A stretch of DNA of 28,085 nt from a virus. Positions 5,493-12,485 of this stretch are shown here, piece by piece; position 1 is the first letter of the stretch; every line of letters starts with the position of its first letter. The notes under the pieces were generated by a model that worked only from the letters and a program-made list of their open reading frames with translations, had not been told where the DNA came from and did no database searches. The DNA is taken from positions 1-28,085 of IMG/VR virus record IMGVR_UViG_3300005581_000096. One strand, 5' to 3'. The translations under genes and the position numbers were made by a program.

Positions 5493-5768
5493 ATGATCCA
5501 GCAACCTCAACAGACAGACCACCACCACCACGAAGCCGCCGCGCCTGCCGCCGCGACAGTCGCAGACACTGCGGAAACCATCCGCACGTTTTGCCTGCTC
5601 GCGCTCAAGGGTGCGCTCTACCTTGAAACCAAAGGTCTCCGGCGGCGGGGGCAGTCCGCCCTTGCCGCTGCCCGCGCCCAGTTCCCGCAGGCCGTGACGG
5701 CCCGCACCGCTGCCGCCGCCTTGCCGCAATTAGTCGCCCAGCTTCGCGAAATGGGGGTGGTGAGATGA
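5493..5768 (+). CDS. hypothetical small helical protein
   Basis: The 91-residue product has a Gln/His-rich start (MIQQPQQTDHHHHEAAAPAA) and then helices (IRTFCLLALKGALYLETKGL; AALPQLVAQLREMGVVR). The leader before ATG 5493 is A-rich (aaaccaaaaaaacaaa) without a Shine-Dalgarno sequence, and the first codons are CAA/CAC-rich. Its stop overlaps the next start as ATGA, so the DUF7007-like gene is likely translated by coupling. No function is apparent. Confidence 0.6.
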   Translation: MIQQPQQTDHHHHEAAAPAAATVADTAETIRTFCLLALKGALYLETKGLRRRGQSALAAARAQFPQAVTARTAAAALPQLVAQLREMGVVR

Positions 5769-6349
5769 GCCGCGAAATCGAAAGTCCCACCGCGTTGCGA
5801 GATAGTCCTTGGGGGCGCATCATAGCGACGAAGCCGCACGGCGCGGGCATGATCTGGGTCACCACGGCAAGCCACGGCGGGCTATGGCTCGACCCTGCCC
5901 GCCGCGCAGAGATGGCCGCCGCGTTTCCGTCGTTCACGCCTTGGGGCGGGCGCGGATTTGAATGGCTGGAGGAGGATTGCGATGTAAGCGTTGCCGCGAT
6001 CCTGTGGCCTGCCGATTTCACGCCGTCGATGGTCTCGGCATCCGTGGCGATGGTCTCGCAGCCGGGGCGCGGTTACTTCGACGCCGTGCGCCCGTGGCTG
6101 GAGTCGCCCGCGGGTGCCGACGCTCGCCGAATCGCGGCCGAGTTCAACGCATCCGTGGCCGATCTGTGGGAGGTGGGCAGCCTGAGCGGCGGAAAACACG
6201 ACGCGCCGGGGTGGCGCGTTATGTTCACGCACCGCACGACCGGAGAGCAAAAGTGGCTTGCGCTGCCCGACTATCCCGAGAAATCGCTGTATTCGGGCGC
6301 GGAGCTTGAGCAGTTCGCGGAGCCAGCAGCAGCAGCAAAAGCGGCCTGA
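5765..6349 (+). CDS. DUF7007-like phage protein
   Basis: The 194-residue product has PWGRIIATKPHGAGMIWVTT and then ASHGGLWLDPARRAEM, followed by FEWLEEDCDVSVAAILWP. The sequence 'G.i......g..wv.T.sHGG..l...r...m' and then 'yEeD..w.v' is the hallmark of the DUF7007 domain found in phages and plasmids, whose function is unknown. The C-terminal third (GWRVMFTHRTTGEQKWLALP) is beta-rich, and the end is Ala-rich. The start is ATG 5765, overlapping the upstream stop by 4 bases. The next start lies about 95 bases on, past a hairpin. Confidence 0.7.
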   Translation: MSREIESPTALRDSPWGRIIATKPHGAGMIWVTTASHGGLWLDPARRAEMAAAFPSFTPWGGRGFEWLEEDCDVSVAAILWPADFTPSMVSASVAMVSQPGRGYFDAVRPWLESPAGADARRIAAEFNASVADLWEVGSLSGGKHDAPGWRVMFTHRTTGEQKWLALPDYPEKSLYSGAELEQFAEPAAAAKAA

Positions 6350-6360
6350 CCCGCCCCGAG

Positions 6361-6389
6361 TCCGTTCCGGTGCCCGTGGCCGGAGCGGA
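6361..6389 (+). promoter_or_regulatory. stem-loop before the 6444 gene
   Basis: TCCGTTCCGG (6361-6370) pairs with CCGGAGCGGA (6380-6389), one T-G wobble included, around a 9-base loop. It lies 12 bases past the DUF7007-like stop and upstream of an AACCAAC-rich leader (6416-6443). It has no T run. A role as attenuator or mRNA-stabilising stem is possible. Confidence 0.35.
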
Positions 6390-6443
6390 AGCGGTGCGGG
6401 CAGTCCGCCCACATCGAACCAACACCAACAGAAAACCCAAACA

Positions 6444-6749
6444 ATGACATTTCCCACAATACACATGAACGGCACCAACCCCGACGACCTGCTTGAGGGT
6501 TACCGCAATGCCCTCGACGCATTGACCGACGCGCAGGACGCGCTCGCGGAGTGCTTCCCGAACGGTCGCGACTATTACCCGCAGGGAGCGGAAGCCATTA
6601 GTTTGGCACAGGCCGAGCACTGGAAACGCCGGGGGATGCTGACCGCGATTCACGACGAAATTCAGGAGCTTGCCATGTTCTGCATGAGTGCCATCGACGA
6701 ACGCAATGAACGCGCTCGCGAACGTGATGCACGGAGGACGCAGGCATGA
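6444..6749 (+). CDS. conserved phage protein (HMNGT...PNGRDYY family)
   Basis: The 101-residue product contains IHMNGTNPDDLLEGYRNALD and FPNGRDYYPQGAEAIS, then a helical end (HWKRRGMLTAIHDEIQELA). This motif pair defines a common family of small phage proteins of unknown function, so this reading frame is certain. The start ATG 6444 follows a C/A-rich leader (caacagaaaacccaaaca) with no Shine-Dalgarno sequence. The open frame extends back to 6258, but that part is not protein-like. The stop overlaps the start of a membrane micropeptide (ATGA). Confidence 0.75.
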   Translation: MTFPTIHMNGTNPDDLLEGYRNALDALTDAQDALAECFPNGRDYYPQGAEAISLAQAEHWKRRGMLTAIHDEIQELAMFCMSAIDERNERARERDARRTQA

Positions 6750-6811
6750 TGTGGCTCGAGCTTTTTGTCCTGTTGTCGCTCCTTTTTTCGGTCATTTTTT
6801 TCAAGCGATGA
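6746..6811 (+). CDS. 21-residue single-span membrane micropeptide
   Basis: ATG 6746 overlaps the preceding stop, and TGA 6809-6811 overlaps the next ATG (6808), so the small frame is joined at both ends by ATGA. The product is MMWLELFVLLSLLFSVIFFK plus a final Arg: one hydrophobic segment of about 16 residues with a positive C-terminus. The perfect fit into the operon suggests it is translated. Phage micropeptides of this shape can act on membrane proteins or as minimal holins, but no such function can be assigned here. Confidence 0.55.
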   Translation: MMWLELFVLLSLLFSVIFFKR

Positions 6812-6993
6812 GACACCCAGCCTCTCCTCCGATACATGCCCGCTGCTACCTAGCATCCGTGAACATGGTGCCGCACGGCCCCAGCGTTCCCGGCGCGATC
6901 TGGATCGTGTTTTGCGTTACATGGTACAGCCACCACGGCCCGCACGGAGCCGAAGGATACCCAGAAGGGGCCGCGTTGTTCAGCCTCAACTAG
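6808..6993 (+). CDS. hypothetical small protein
   Basis: Starting at ATG 6808, coupled by a 4-base overlap to the micropeptide, the product has 61 residues. It is rich in His, Pro and aromatic residues (IWIVFCVTWYSHHGPHGAEG) and has one or two short hydrophobic stretches. It could be membrane-associated or a small beta protein. Nothing in the family literature is recalled for it. It precedes the 7002 gene by 8 bases. Confidence 0.5.
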   Translation: MRHPASPPIHARCYLASVNMVPHGPSVPGAIWIVFCVTWYSHHGPHGAEGYPEGAALFSLN

Positions 6994-7001
6994 CGCACCA
7001 C

Positions 7002-7334
7002 ATGAAAGCAAAACGCAATTTCCGGCGCTACGTGTGGAAGATGAACGAGGGCAGGCGGCGGGCGGTGGCCCGCGTGCTGGCGCAAGTCACCGAGCAGACG
7101 CGAGCGGTGCGGATGCGGAGCAGGCGCGACCCGGAAAAGTTCGTGATCGTGACCCGTTGCACGTATCCCGGGAAGCAGTGGCGCGGATCGTTCTTCGACC
7201 AGCACGGCCCGTGGAGTCACTTCAACGCCGAGACCATCGCGGACGCGCTGCGGAGCTTGTGCGGGGAGCGGGTGCCGGGCATCGGTCCGTCGTGGGGGCA
7301 CGCGGGGCAATACGTCGTGGAAAGAGTCATTTGA
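7002..7334 (+). CDS. hypothetical basic phage protein
   Basis: The 110-residue product has a highly basic first half (MKAKRNFRRYVWKMNEGRRR, VRMRSRRDPEKF) and a second half with the look of a small mixed alpha/beta domain (VIVTRCTYPGKQWRGSFFDQ, then HFNAETIADALRSLCG). The start is ATG 7002; the open frame continues upstream to 6765 only as a shadow. No domain was recognised. Its position before the orphan and helicase genes suggests an early role. Confidence 0.55.
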   Translation: MKAKRNFRRYVWKMNEGRRRAVARVLAQVTEQTRAVRMRSRRDPEKFVIVTRCTYPGKQWRGSFFDQHGPWSHFNAETIADALRSLCGERVPGIGPSWGHAGQYVVERVI

Positions 7335-7383
7335 CAACCAACCAAACCCGCTTTAGTTTCAACGCAGCAACCAACAACATCCA

Positions 7384-8271
7384 ATGAAAATCAACCGCAC
7401 TTACCAAGTAAAATACGTCAAGACCATCCTCGGTTTACGCCTTTCCAAGTCGCGCACCGGAAACGGGGCGTGGATGGATGGAGACTCCGCCCTGCCGCGC
7501 CCGGTCGCAGAGTCTTTTGATAGAACCGTGAAGCGCAAGACCGACCCGGAACTCGCCGCTATTTACAGCCAGATTTTCTCCGGGAAGGAGACGCGCATCA
7601 GCAGCACAGGTGACAAGGCGTACAGCTTCACCGTAACCGGCAAGCCTGACATGACCATGACGCTGCGCGGCACGATGGAGATGGCGGCGCTGCCGCTCGA
7701 TGCGGTTCCTGTGGACATCATGGCGGCGGCGGAGGCGCAGAGCAGCGGGCGGTGGCAGTGGGACAAGGCGCATCTGACGATCACCGGAAAAGATGCCGAC
7801 CTCGAACCGTGGGGAACGCAGGCCGCGGAGTTGGTTGGGGTGCGTGGAAAAACGCTGCATTGCATCGCTCATATCGGAAAGACGTTTGCCGGTACGGATG
7901 TGACCCTGAACCTCACGAAGCGGCAGGACAAAAGCGAAAAGCAGTCGGAGAAGGCGCGGAATCTGTATCTCGAAATGGCGCAGGAGGTTGTCTGCGGATG
8001 CGGTGTTGCTGGGATGTGGGATGGGGACTCTTGGTATATGTCCGAGTCCGTTCCGTTTACCGTTCGCATCCGATCCACGCCGGAGGCGACCGCTGAAGCG
8101 GTTCGGCGCAAGATCGACCCGGTTCTTGAGTCCTTGGAGCGCGAACTCGTGGTGTGCGACCGGATTATCGAACAACTTTCTGGATGGAAAGACGAACATG
8201 GCAACCATTGCCCAGAGGGCAAACCTCCGAAGTGCAGCGTGCCCGCAATGATCCAGAAAGGAGCGAAGTAA
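7384..8271 (+). CDS. 295-residue protein of unknown function
   Basis: The leader is rich in AACCAAC/CAAC motifs and has no Shine-Dalgarno sequence. Residues 1-170 look beta-rich (for instance YSFTVTGKPDMTMTLRGTME). Residues 175-290 include a Lys/Glu-rich helix (KRQDKSEKQSEKARNLYLEM), a Cys-rich bend (VVCGCGVAGMWDGDSW) and helical segments (ESLERELVVCDRIIEQLSGW). The end has two more cysteines (HCPEGKPPKCS). No homologous family was recognised. It is separated by one base from the next Cys-rich gene, followed by the SNF2 helicase, and so may belong to the same process. Confidence 0.65.
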   Translation: MKINRTYQVKYVKTILGLRLSKSRTGNGAWMDGDSALPRPVAESFDRTVKRKTDPELAAIYSQIFSGKETRISSTGDKAYSFTVTGKPDMTMTLRGTMEMAALPLDAVPVDIMAAAEAQSSGRWQWDKAHLTITGKDADLEPWGTQAAELVGVRGKTLHCIAHIGKTFAGTDVTLNLTKRQDKSEKQSEKARNLYLEMAQEVVCGCGVAGMWDGDSWYMSESVPFTVRIRSTPEATAEAVRRKIDPVLESLERELVVCDRIIEQLSGWKDEHGNHCPEGKPPKCSVPAMIQKGAK

Positions 8272-8272
8272 T

Positions 8273-8587
8273 ATGGGCCTTTTCGGATGGTCGCTGCCGC
8301 CGGGATGCGGTACGCTACCGGGCGAGGGGGATTACCCATGCGAGGTCTGCGGGAACCATGAAAACCGCTGCATCTGCCCCGAGTGTCCCGAGTGTTCGGA
8401 GTTCGGGCGGGCGCAGTGCTACGAACTGAGGCCGGGAGGCTGCGGCATGATCCGCACCGAGGAGCAGAGCGCGAGCATGGCAGCGTTCGATGCGAGCCAG
8501 CAGGCGCAGACCGAGCGGGAATCCGAATGGGCGAAGCTGGAAGCAGAGAGCGGCGGAGACTCGACGCAGCGGAACGACGCTTTTTAA
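8273..8587 (+). CDS. Cys-rich conserved phage protein (CEVCG...CICPECPEC)
   Basis: The 104-residue product starts MGLFGWSLPPGCGTLPGEGD, then YPCEVCGNHENRCICPECPEC and FGRAQCYELRPGGCGM. The order 'lPPGc..lPG...pCevCg...d.CiCpECp.Cg..G...CY' is a known small phage family, likely binding two zinc ions through nine or more cysteines. Its function is not known. The C-terminal 40 residues are acidic, Ser/Gln-rich and probably disordered. It lies between the 295-residue orphan and the helicase on the same transcript. Confidence 0.7.
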   Translation: MGLFGWSLPPGCGTLPGEGDYPCEVCGNHENRCICPECPECSEFGRAQCYELRPGGCGMIRTEEQSASMAAFDASQQAQTERESEWAKLEAESGGDSTQRNDAF

Positions 8588-8615
8588 GAAGTCCATTCAG
8601 TAACCAACCCAACAC

Positions 8616-10613
8616 ATGACCCAGACCCTCGACATCTCCACCCTTTGCGCGTGGACCGAACCCAAGAAAGTAAACACGAAGCAGGGGCCGCGGATTCTCC
8701 GCACCGCTCCGCCCAATGAAGCGTTCTCAAAGCTCTGGAAGCAAGGAAAGGAGGCGCTGAAGGCGGCGGGACTCGGCTGGAACAAGTCGCTGCTCGGTGA
8801 GTGGCAGATTTGTTGGTGGAGCGTGGACGGCGAGGCCCAGACCGAGGCGCGGGCGACCATTGCGGAGAGTCGGGCCGCGGAGCCACTGCGCGACGTAGTG
8901 ATCCCGGTGCCCGACGGGCTGGCATATCTGGATTATCAGCGGGCGGGCATTGCGTGGGCGATGGCGAGACCTGCGGCACTGATCGCGGACGAGATGGGAC
9001 TGGGAAAGACCATACAGGGGATCGGCGTGATCAACGCAGACGAGGAGATTCAGCGCGTACTGGTGATCTGTCCGGCATCGCTGAAGCTGAATTGGCAGCG
9101 GGAAATGGAGAAATGGCTGACGAGGAAGCTGCGGATCGGCATTGCCGCTGGCAAGTTCTGGCCGGGATCGGTCGTGGACATCGTGATCGTGAATTATGAC
9201 ATCTGCGCCAAACACGCGGAGAGCATCCACGGCGAGGTTTGGGATTTGGTCATTATGGACGAGGCCCACTATTGCAAGAACCCGAAAGCCCAGCGGACAC
9301 GGGCGCTGCTCGGAGGTGGCAAGGAGAAGCGCCCCTCGGTGCAGGCCCGACGCAAAATCGTGCTCACTGGCACGCCGATCCTGAACAGGCCCATCGAGGC
9401 CCAGCCTATCCTCGGCTTTCTGGACAAGGACACGTTCGGGAATTTCTTCCACTTTGCGAACCGCTACTGTGGCGCAAAACGCGGAAGATTTGGGTGGGAC
9501 TTCAGCGGCGCGACGAATCTGGACGAGTTGCAGCAGCGGCTGCGCTCGACGGTAATGATCCGCAGGCTGAAGGCCGACGTGCTGACCGAACTCCCAGCAA
9601 AGCGGAGACAGGTGATCGAAATCTCCGGGGATGCTCATGTTGGGCTGCTTTCCAAGGAACGCGGAATTGAGGAGCGGCATCGGGACATGATGCAATCGCT
9701 CCGCGACGCGCTGGAACTCGCTCGGGTGCTGGAGAACAAGGCGGCGTATGCGGATGCCGTGGAGAAGCTGCGGATGGGTCAGCAGGCCATGTTCACCGAG
9801 ATGGCGGAGATCCGGCATCAGGTAGCCTTGGAGAAGGTGCCCTACGTGGTGGAGCACGTCTCGGATGCGGTGGAGAGCGGTCCGGTCGTGCTGTTCGCGC
9901 ATCATCGGGACGTGGTGGCCGCGCTGGTCGCCGGGCTGCGTGAGCAGGGGCGGCGGGTGGTGTCGCTGGTCGGCGGCATATCCGACGAGGACAAGCAGGC
10001 GGCGGTGGACGACTTCCAGAGCGGGGCCGCGGACGTGTTCGTGGGGAACCTGAAGGCCGCGGGCGTCGGAATCACGCTGGTGCGCTCCTCGCATGTCGTG
10101 TTTTGCGAACTGGATTGGGTGCCCGCGAACATGAGTCAGGCCGAGGATCGGTGCCACCGCATAGGACAGCGGGACTCGGTGCTGGTGCAGCACATCGTTC
10201 TGGAGGGGTCGCTCGACCAGATCATGGCGAAGGCTTTGGTCAGGAAGCAGGACGTGGCCGACAAGGCGCTGGATGATCCGACCACCGCAGCAGAGGCGCA
10301 AGAACCTGTGGAGACCGTGACGATCATTGCAAAGGACGCGGAGGATGATCGCCCAGAGCGCAGGTCAGTAAGCACGGAGAAGCCTAGTCGGGACTATTCA
10401 GCCGACGAGATCCGCCGACTACTCGCGGGTCTTCAGACGCTTGCGGCGATGTGCGACGGCGCTCACTCGGTCGATGGGAGCGGCTTTAACAAGTGCGACA
10501 GCCAATTTGGCAAGGGGCTGTCGAGGCAATCCACGCTTTCGCATCGTCAGGCCGCAGTTGCGGAGCGGTTGTGCCGGAAGTATCGGAGGCAGATCGGGGA
10601 CGTTCTTGCTTGA
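8616..10613 (+). CDS. SNF2-family (SF2) helicase, phage type
   Basis: The 665-residue product is a double-RecA ATPase that moves on duplex DNA. Motif I is ADEMGLGKT (residues 124-132), motif II DEAH (215-218), motif III LTGTP (250-254), and motif VI QAEDRCHRIGQ (508-518). The motifs resemble SMARCAL1-like annealing helicases more than chromatin remodellers. After the helicase core, a C-terminal region (about 580-660) with LLAGLQTLAAMCDGAHSVDG and the final RKYRRQIG resembles a tail seen in phage SNF2 proteins. Such enzymes are implicated in replication-fork handling. ATG 8616 follows an AACCAACCCAAC leader. Confidence 0.9.
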   Translation: MTQTLDISTLCAWTEPKKVNTKQGPRILRTAPPNEAFSKLWKQGKEALKAAGLGWNKSLLGEWQICWWSVDGEAQTEARATIAESRAAEPLRDVVIPVPDGLAYLDYQRAGIAWAMARPAALIADEMGLGKTIQGIGVINADEEIQRVLVICPASLKLNWQREMEKWLTRKLRIGIAAGKFWPGSVVDIVIVNYDICAKHAESIHGEVWDLVIMDEAHYCKNPKAQRTRALLGGGKEKRPSVQARRKIVLTGTPILNRPIEAQPILGFLDKDTFGNFFHFANRYCGAKRGRFGWDFSGATNLDELQQRLRSTVMIRRLKADVLTELPAKRRQVIEISGDAHVGLLSKERGIEERHRDMMQSLRDALELARVLENKAAYADAVEKLRMGQQAMFTEMAEIRHQVALEKVPYVVEHVSDAVESGPVVLFAHHRDVVAALVAGLREQGRRVVSLVGGISDEDKQAAVDDFQSGAADVFVGNLKAAGVGITLVRSSHVVFCELDWVPANMSQAEDRCHRIGQRDSVLVQHIVLEGSLDQIMAKALVRKQDVADKALDDPTTAAEAQEPVETVTIIAKDAEDDRPERRSVSTEKPSRDYSADEIRRLLAGLQTLAAMCDGAHSVDGSGFNKCDSQFGKGLSRQSTLSHRQAAVAERLCRKYRRQIGDVLA

Positions 10614-10644
10614 CTATCAGGACGAAAACGCCTTTACTCCACAC

Positions 10645-11064
10645 ATGACACCACCAGATCCCGAGCCAATCTTCACCGCAGAACATCGCGCAGTCATGGC
10701 AATGCTGGGGAAGCGCGGAGGCCGCTCCCGTAGCAAGGCAAAACTCGACGCCATCCGAAAAAACGGATCCATGCCAGTGCGGCCCGGTAGCCTTCCTCGC
10801 GGCGGACTTGGAGTGAAACTGGCTCGGGAACGCAGGCTGGCGATGGAGGCGGCGGGCCTCATTGAGACGCAGCCGCCGAATCGCGACAACCCTGTGGTTC
10901 AGTGCGTGCGTCGGTGCGGGTTCCGTATGGCGATCAGCAATGAGATGTCCGAGGTGTTTCACAAAGGGCAGGGCATCAAGTGGACGTGCCCGCGGTGCAA
11001 GGCACCGAACCTCGCCAAACCGTACCGGCGACTGCCGAAGATCAAGTTTCAACCTCCGGTGTAA
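10645..11064 (+). CDS. hypothetical protein with basic N-part and C-terminal zinc ribbon
   Basis: The 139-residue product begins at ATG 10645, 31 bases after the helicase stop. Residues 22-60 are basic (GKRGGRSRSKAKLDAIRKNG, then RPGSLPRGGLGV), and the C-terminal part carries a CVRRCGFRM...WTCPRCKAPN pair that can bind zinc. This suggests a DNA- or RNA-binding role, possibly with the upstream helicase. A strong intrinsic terminator follows 23 bases after the stop. No precise family was recognised. Confidence 0.6.
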   Translation: MTPPDPEPIFTAEHRAVMAMLGKRGGRSRSKAKLDAIRKNGSMPVRPGSLPRGGLGVKLARERRLAMEAAGLIETQPPNRDNPVVQCVRRCGFRMAISNEMSEVFHKGQGIKWTCPRCKAPNLAKPYRRLPKIKFQPPV

Positions 11065-11068
11065 GATT

Positions 11069-11341
11069 TCAGGGCTGTTGCTGCTCGCCGCCATCGGGAT
11101 TCGTTCCGATGGCGGTTTCTTTTTGCACCCTTGCAATGTGTTTGCAAGCAAGGGCCGCGATGCTTTTTACAGCGCGAGAAGGTTCAATGCGGCACTCAAA
11201 GTGGCGGCAGTTGCAACGCCCAAACGGGAAATCGGAGTCCGTGAGATCCACCAGATAGTCGAGGTCGTCGCTGCTCTCGCTCGGGCACCAGTAGAGGCCG
11301 ATGCCGTATTGGCGGATCGGTCGGTTGTAACGCGGAGTCAC
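11069..11341 (-). CDS. small SWIM-like Cys/His protein
   Basis: The 90-residue product starts at GTG 11341, overlapping the HNH gene's stop as GTGA. It reads RQYGIGLYWCPSESSDDLDY then LVDLTDSDFPFGRCNCRHFE, followed by ALACKHIARVQ. The 'v.l....CsC.hf.......CKHi' spacing is that of SWIM zinc fingers (CxC-xn-CxH), which bind DNA or proteins in recombination complexes. It is the last gene of the recombination operon. The longer frame upstream to 11419 is a shadow of the HNH gene. Confidence 0.6.
   Translation of the reverse strand: MTPRYNRPIRQYGIGLYWCPSESSDDLDYLVDLTDSDFPFGRCNCRHFECRIEPSRAVKSIAALACKHIARVQKETAIGTNPDGGEQQQP
11088..11125 (+). terminator. strong intrinsic terminator of the rightward block
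   Basis: CCGCCATCGG (11088-11097) pairs perfectly with CCGATGGCGG (11106-11115) around an 8-base loop and is followed by TTTCTTTTT. It would end the long 4486-11064 unit. The hairpin lies inside the 3' end of the converging leftward gene (11069-11341). Confidence 0.85.
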
Positions 11342-11760
11342 AAGGCGAGGCCCAGCTTGCGAGCGTTCTTCATGTCCTCGTGGATCTCGGTGTGGCATTT
11401 CCGGCACACTGCGGCCCACGTCTCAATACGGTTCAGATTCGGCCCTCGGCCTTGCATGTGGTGGACATCAGTGCTTTTGGCGCGATTTACCCGCCGCGGA
11501 TGCAGCATCCTGCACGCTTCGCAATCGGGATGAGATGTCAGGAAATTCGCACGCAGAGTGGAATACTCCTTGTTCTCTTTGGTGCGCTTTTCGGACATTG
11601 GCGCGATGCGTGTTCTGGGTTTTGGAGAACGCGGAGTCCACTTGGTCGGCCCAAACGCAATGAATCTTCCTCCATGCTTTCTGCCCTTTGGGCATTTCCA
11701 TGTTACAAGCGCATGGTCGATCCGCGCCTTACGGCAATGCTGGCACTTGACTGAGATCAT
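11338..11760 (-). CDS. HNH endonuclease
   Basis: The 140-residue product starts at ATG 11760, which overlaps the upstream stop as ATGA. It has an N-terminal zinc knuckle (VKCQHCRKARIDHALVTWKC) and a C-terminal HNH domain: CEACRML, then DVHHMQGRGPNLNRIETWAA and VCRKCHTEIHED. The HH pair is the catalytic start of the beta-beta-alpha-metal motif, and the two CxxC pairs hold the structural zinc. HNH proteins in this position may nick at junctions, act in packaging or be selfish. The genes around it are recombination genes, so a role with the RusA-like protein is possible. Confidence 0.8.
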   Translation of the reverse strand: MISVKCQHCRKARIDHALVTWKCPKGRKHGGRFIAFGPTKWTPRSPKPRTRIAPMSEKRTKENKEYSTLRANFLTSHPDCEACRMLHPRRVNRAKSTDVHHMQGRGPNLNRIETWAAVCRKCHTEIHEDMKNARKLGLAL

Positions 11761-12110
11761 CGAAAATCGAGCCAGAAAGCAAGCCTGTTGGCAATACGAC
11801 GCGGCAACAGGAACATAATCATGGACTGGCGAGCGAGCGCAAGGTTGTCGTGGCAATGGAGCGAGAGTCGGTAGAGTTGTGCGCTAGTGCGGAGCCGGTG
11901 CCACCAGCCTCGGGATCCATTAGCCACAAGGAACGCCCGCAGTTGCTCCTGCCTTTCCTTCTGGATGTTCGCCTTGGCGATGCGGGCCAACAGAAAGCCC
12001 TTGTGCGATTTGATGCAGGCCACTTCTCCGTGTCCCGGTATTCTAAACAACTCAATTCGATACGAAGGAGCACTCGATTCGCAACCGCACTCACATTCAA
12101 AGGTTCTCAT
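11757..12110 (-). CDS. hypothetical protein with Cys-rich N-terminus
   Basis: The 117-residue product starts MRTFECECGCESSAPSYRIE, with a CxCxC cluster, and then has basic helical segments (ARIAKANIQKERQEQLRAFL) and a hydrophobic end (SMIMFLLPRRIANRLAFWLD). The start ATG 12110 overlaps the end of the RusA-like frame as ATGA. It may be a small metal-binding partner of the nuclease genes on either side. No family was recognised. Confidence 0.55.
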   Translation of the reverse strand: MRTFECECGCESSAPSYRIELFRIPGHGEVACIKSHKGFLLARIAKANIQKERQEQLRAFLVANGSRGWWHRLRTSAQLYRLSLHCHDNLALARQSMIMFLLPRRIANRLAFWLDFR

Positions 12111-12414
12111 GGGTAGGTTATTTTAATTTTAGTGTGTTCCGTTTCGCCCGCCTCGGTTTTGCGCTGGCTAACTTCAATTTTCGTTTGACCCGGCTCGTCT
12201 GAATGTAGGAGTCCAGCGTATCGGCAGCAGTCCACATGGTATTTCTCCGCGAGGTTGTCTTCGTCGAGCAATCGCTTTCGCACGCTCGTAACGCAGACAA
12301 GAACTCGGCTTGAATCGACTTCTTTAGCTTCGCCCGCTCCCAATGCCCTAACGCAAGGAGCGCGTTCCAGCTTGGTAATCGACCCGGTATCAGGATTTCG
12401 ATGGACTCCGACAT
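12107..12414 (-). CDS. RusA-like Holliday-junction resolvase, coding region split over two frames
   Basis: RusA enzymes cut four-way DNA junctions. Here the N-terminal half is in one frame from ATG 12414 (IEILIPGRLPSWNALLALGH, then WERAKLKKSIQAEFLSAL), matching the 'iPg..PSwN.lL...hW.R.k.k' start of this family. The C-terminal half is in the -1 frame (VRKRLLDEDNLAEKYHVDCC, then RYAGLLHSDEPGQTKIEVSQ) and carries the catalytic Asp cluster (DEDNL). The two parts fit as one protein if the ribosome or the sequence shifts by -1 somewhere between about 12350 and 12290. The first frame is also open back to GTG 12489, which overlaps the upstream stop, and the second ends at an ATGA overlap with the next gene. 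Causes may be programmed frameshifting, a mutation or a sequencing error. Confidence 0.65.
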
Positions 12415-12485
12415 TAGGGGGAGATTGTAGAGCAGGTTTGCGGTGCATGGCGAGCAGAATATGCTGCGGAAGCGGAATGTTTGGG

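Noticed and set aside
8727-10301. 524-codon leftward frame
   Set aside because: It is antisense to the SNF2 helicase, whose motifs are unmistakable; long antisense frames are expected at this GC content.
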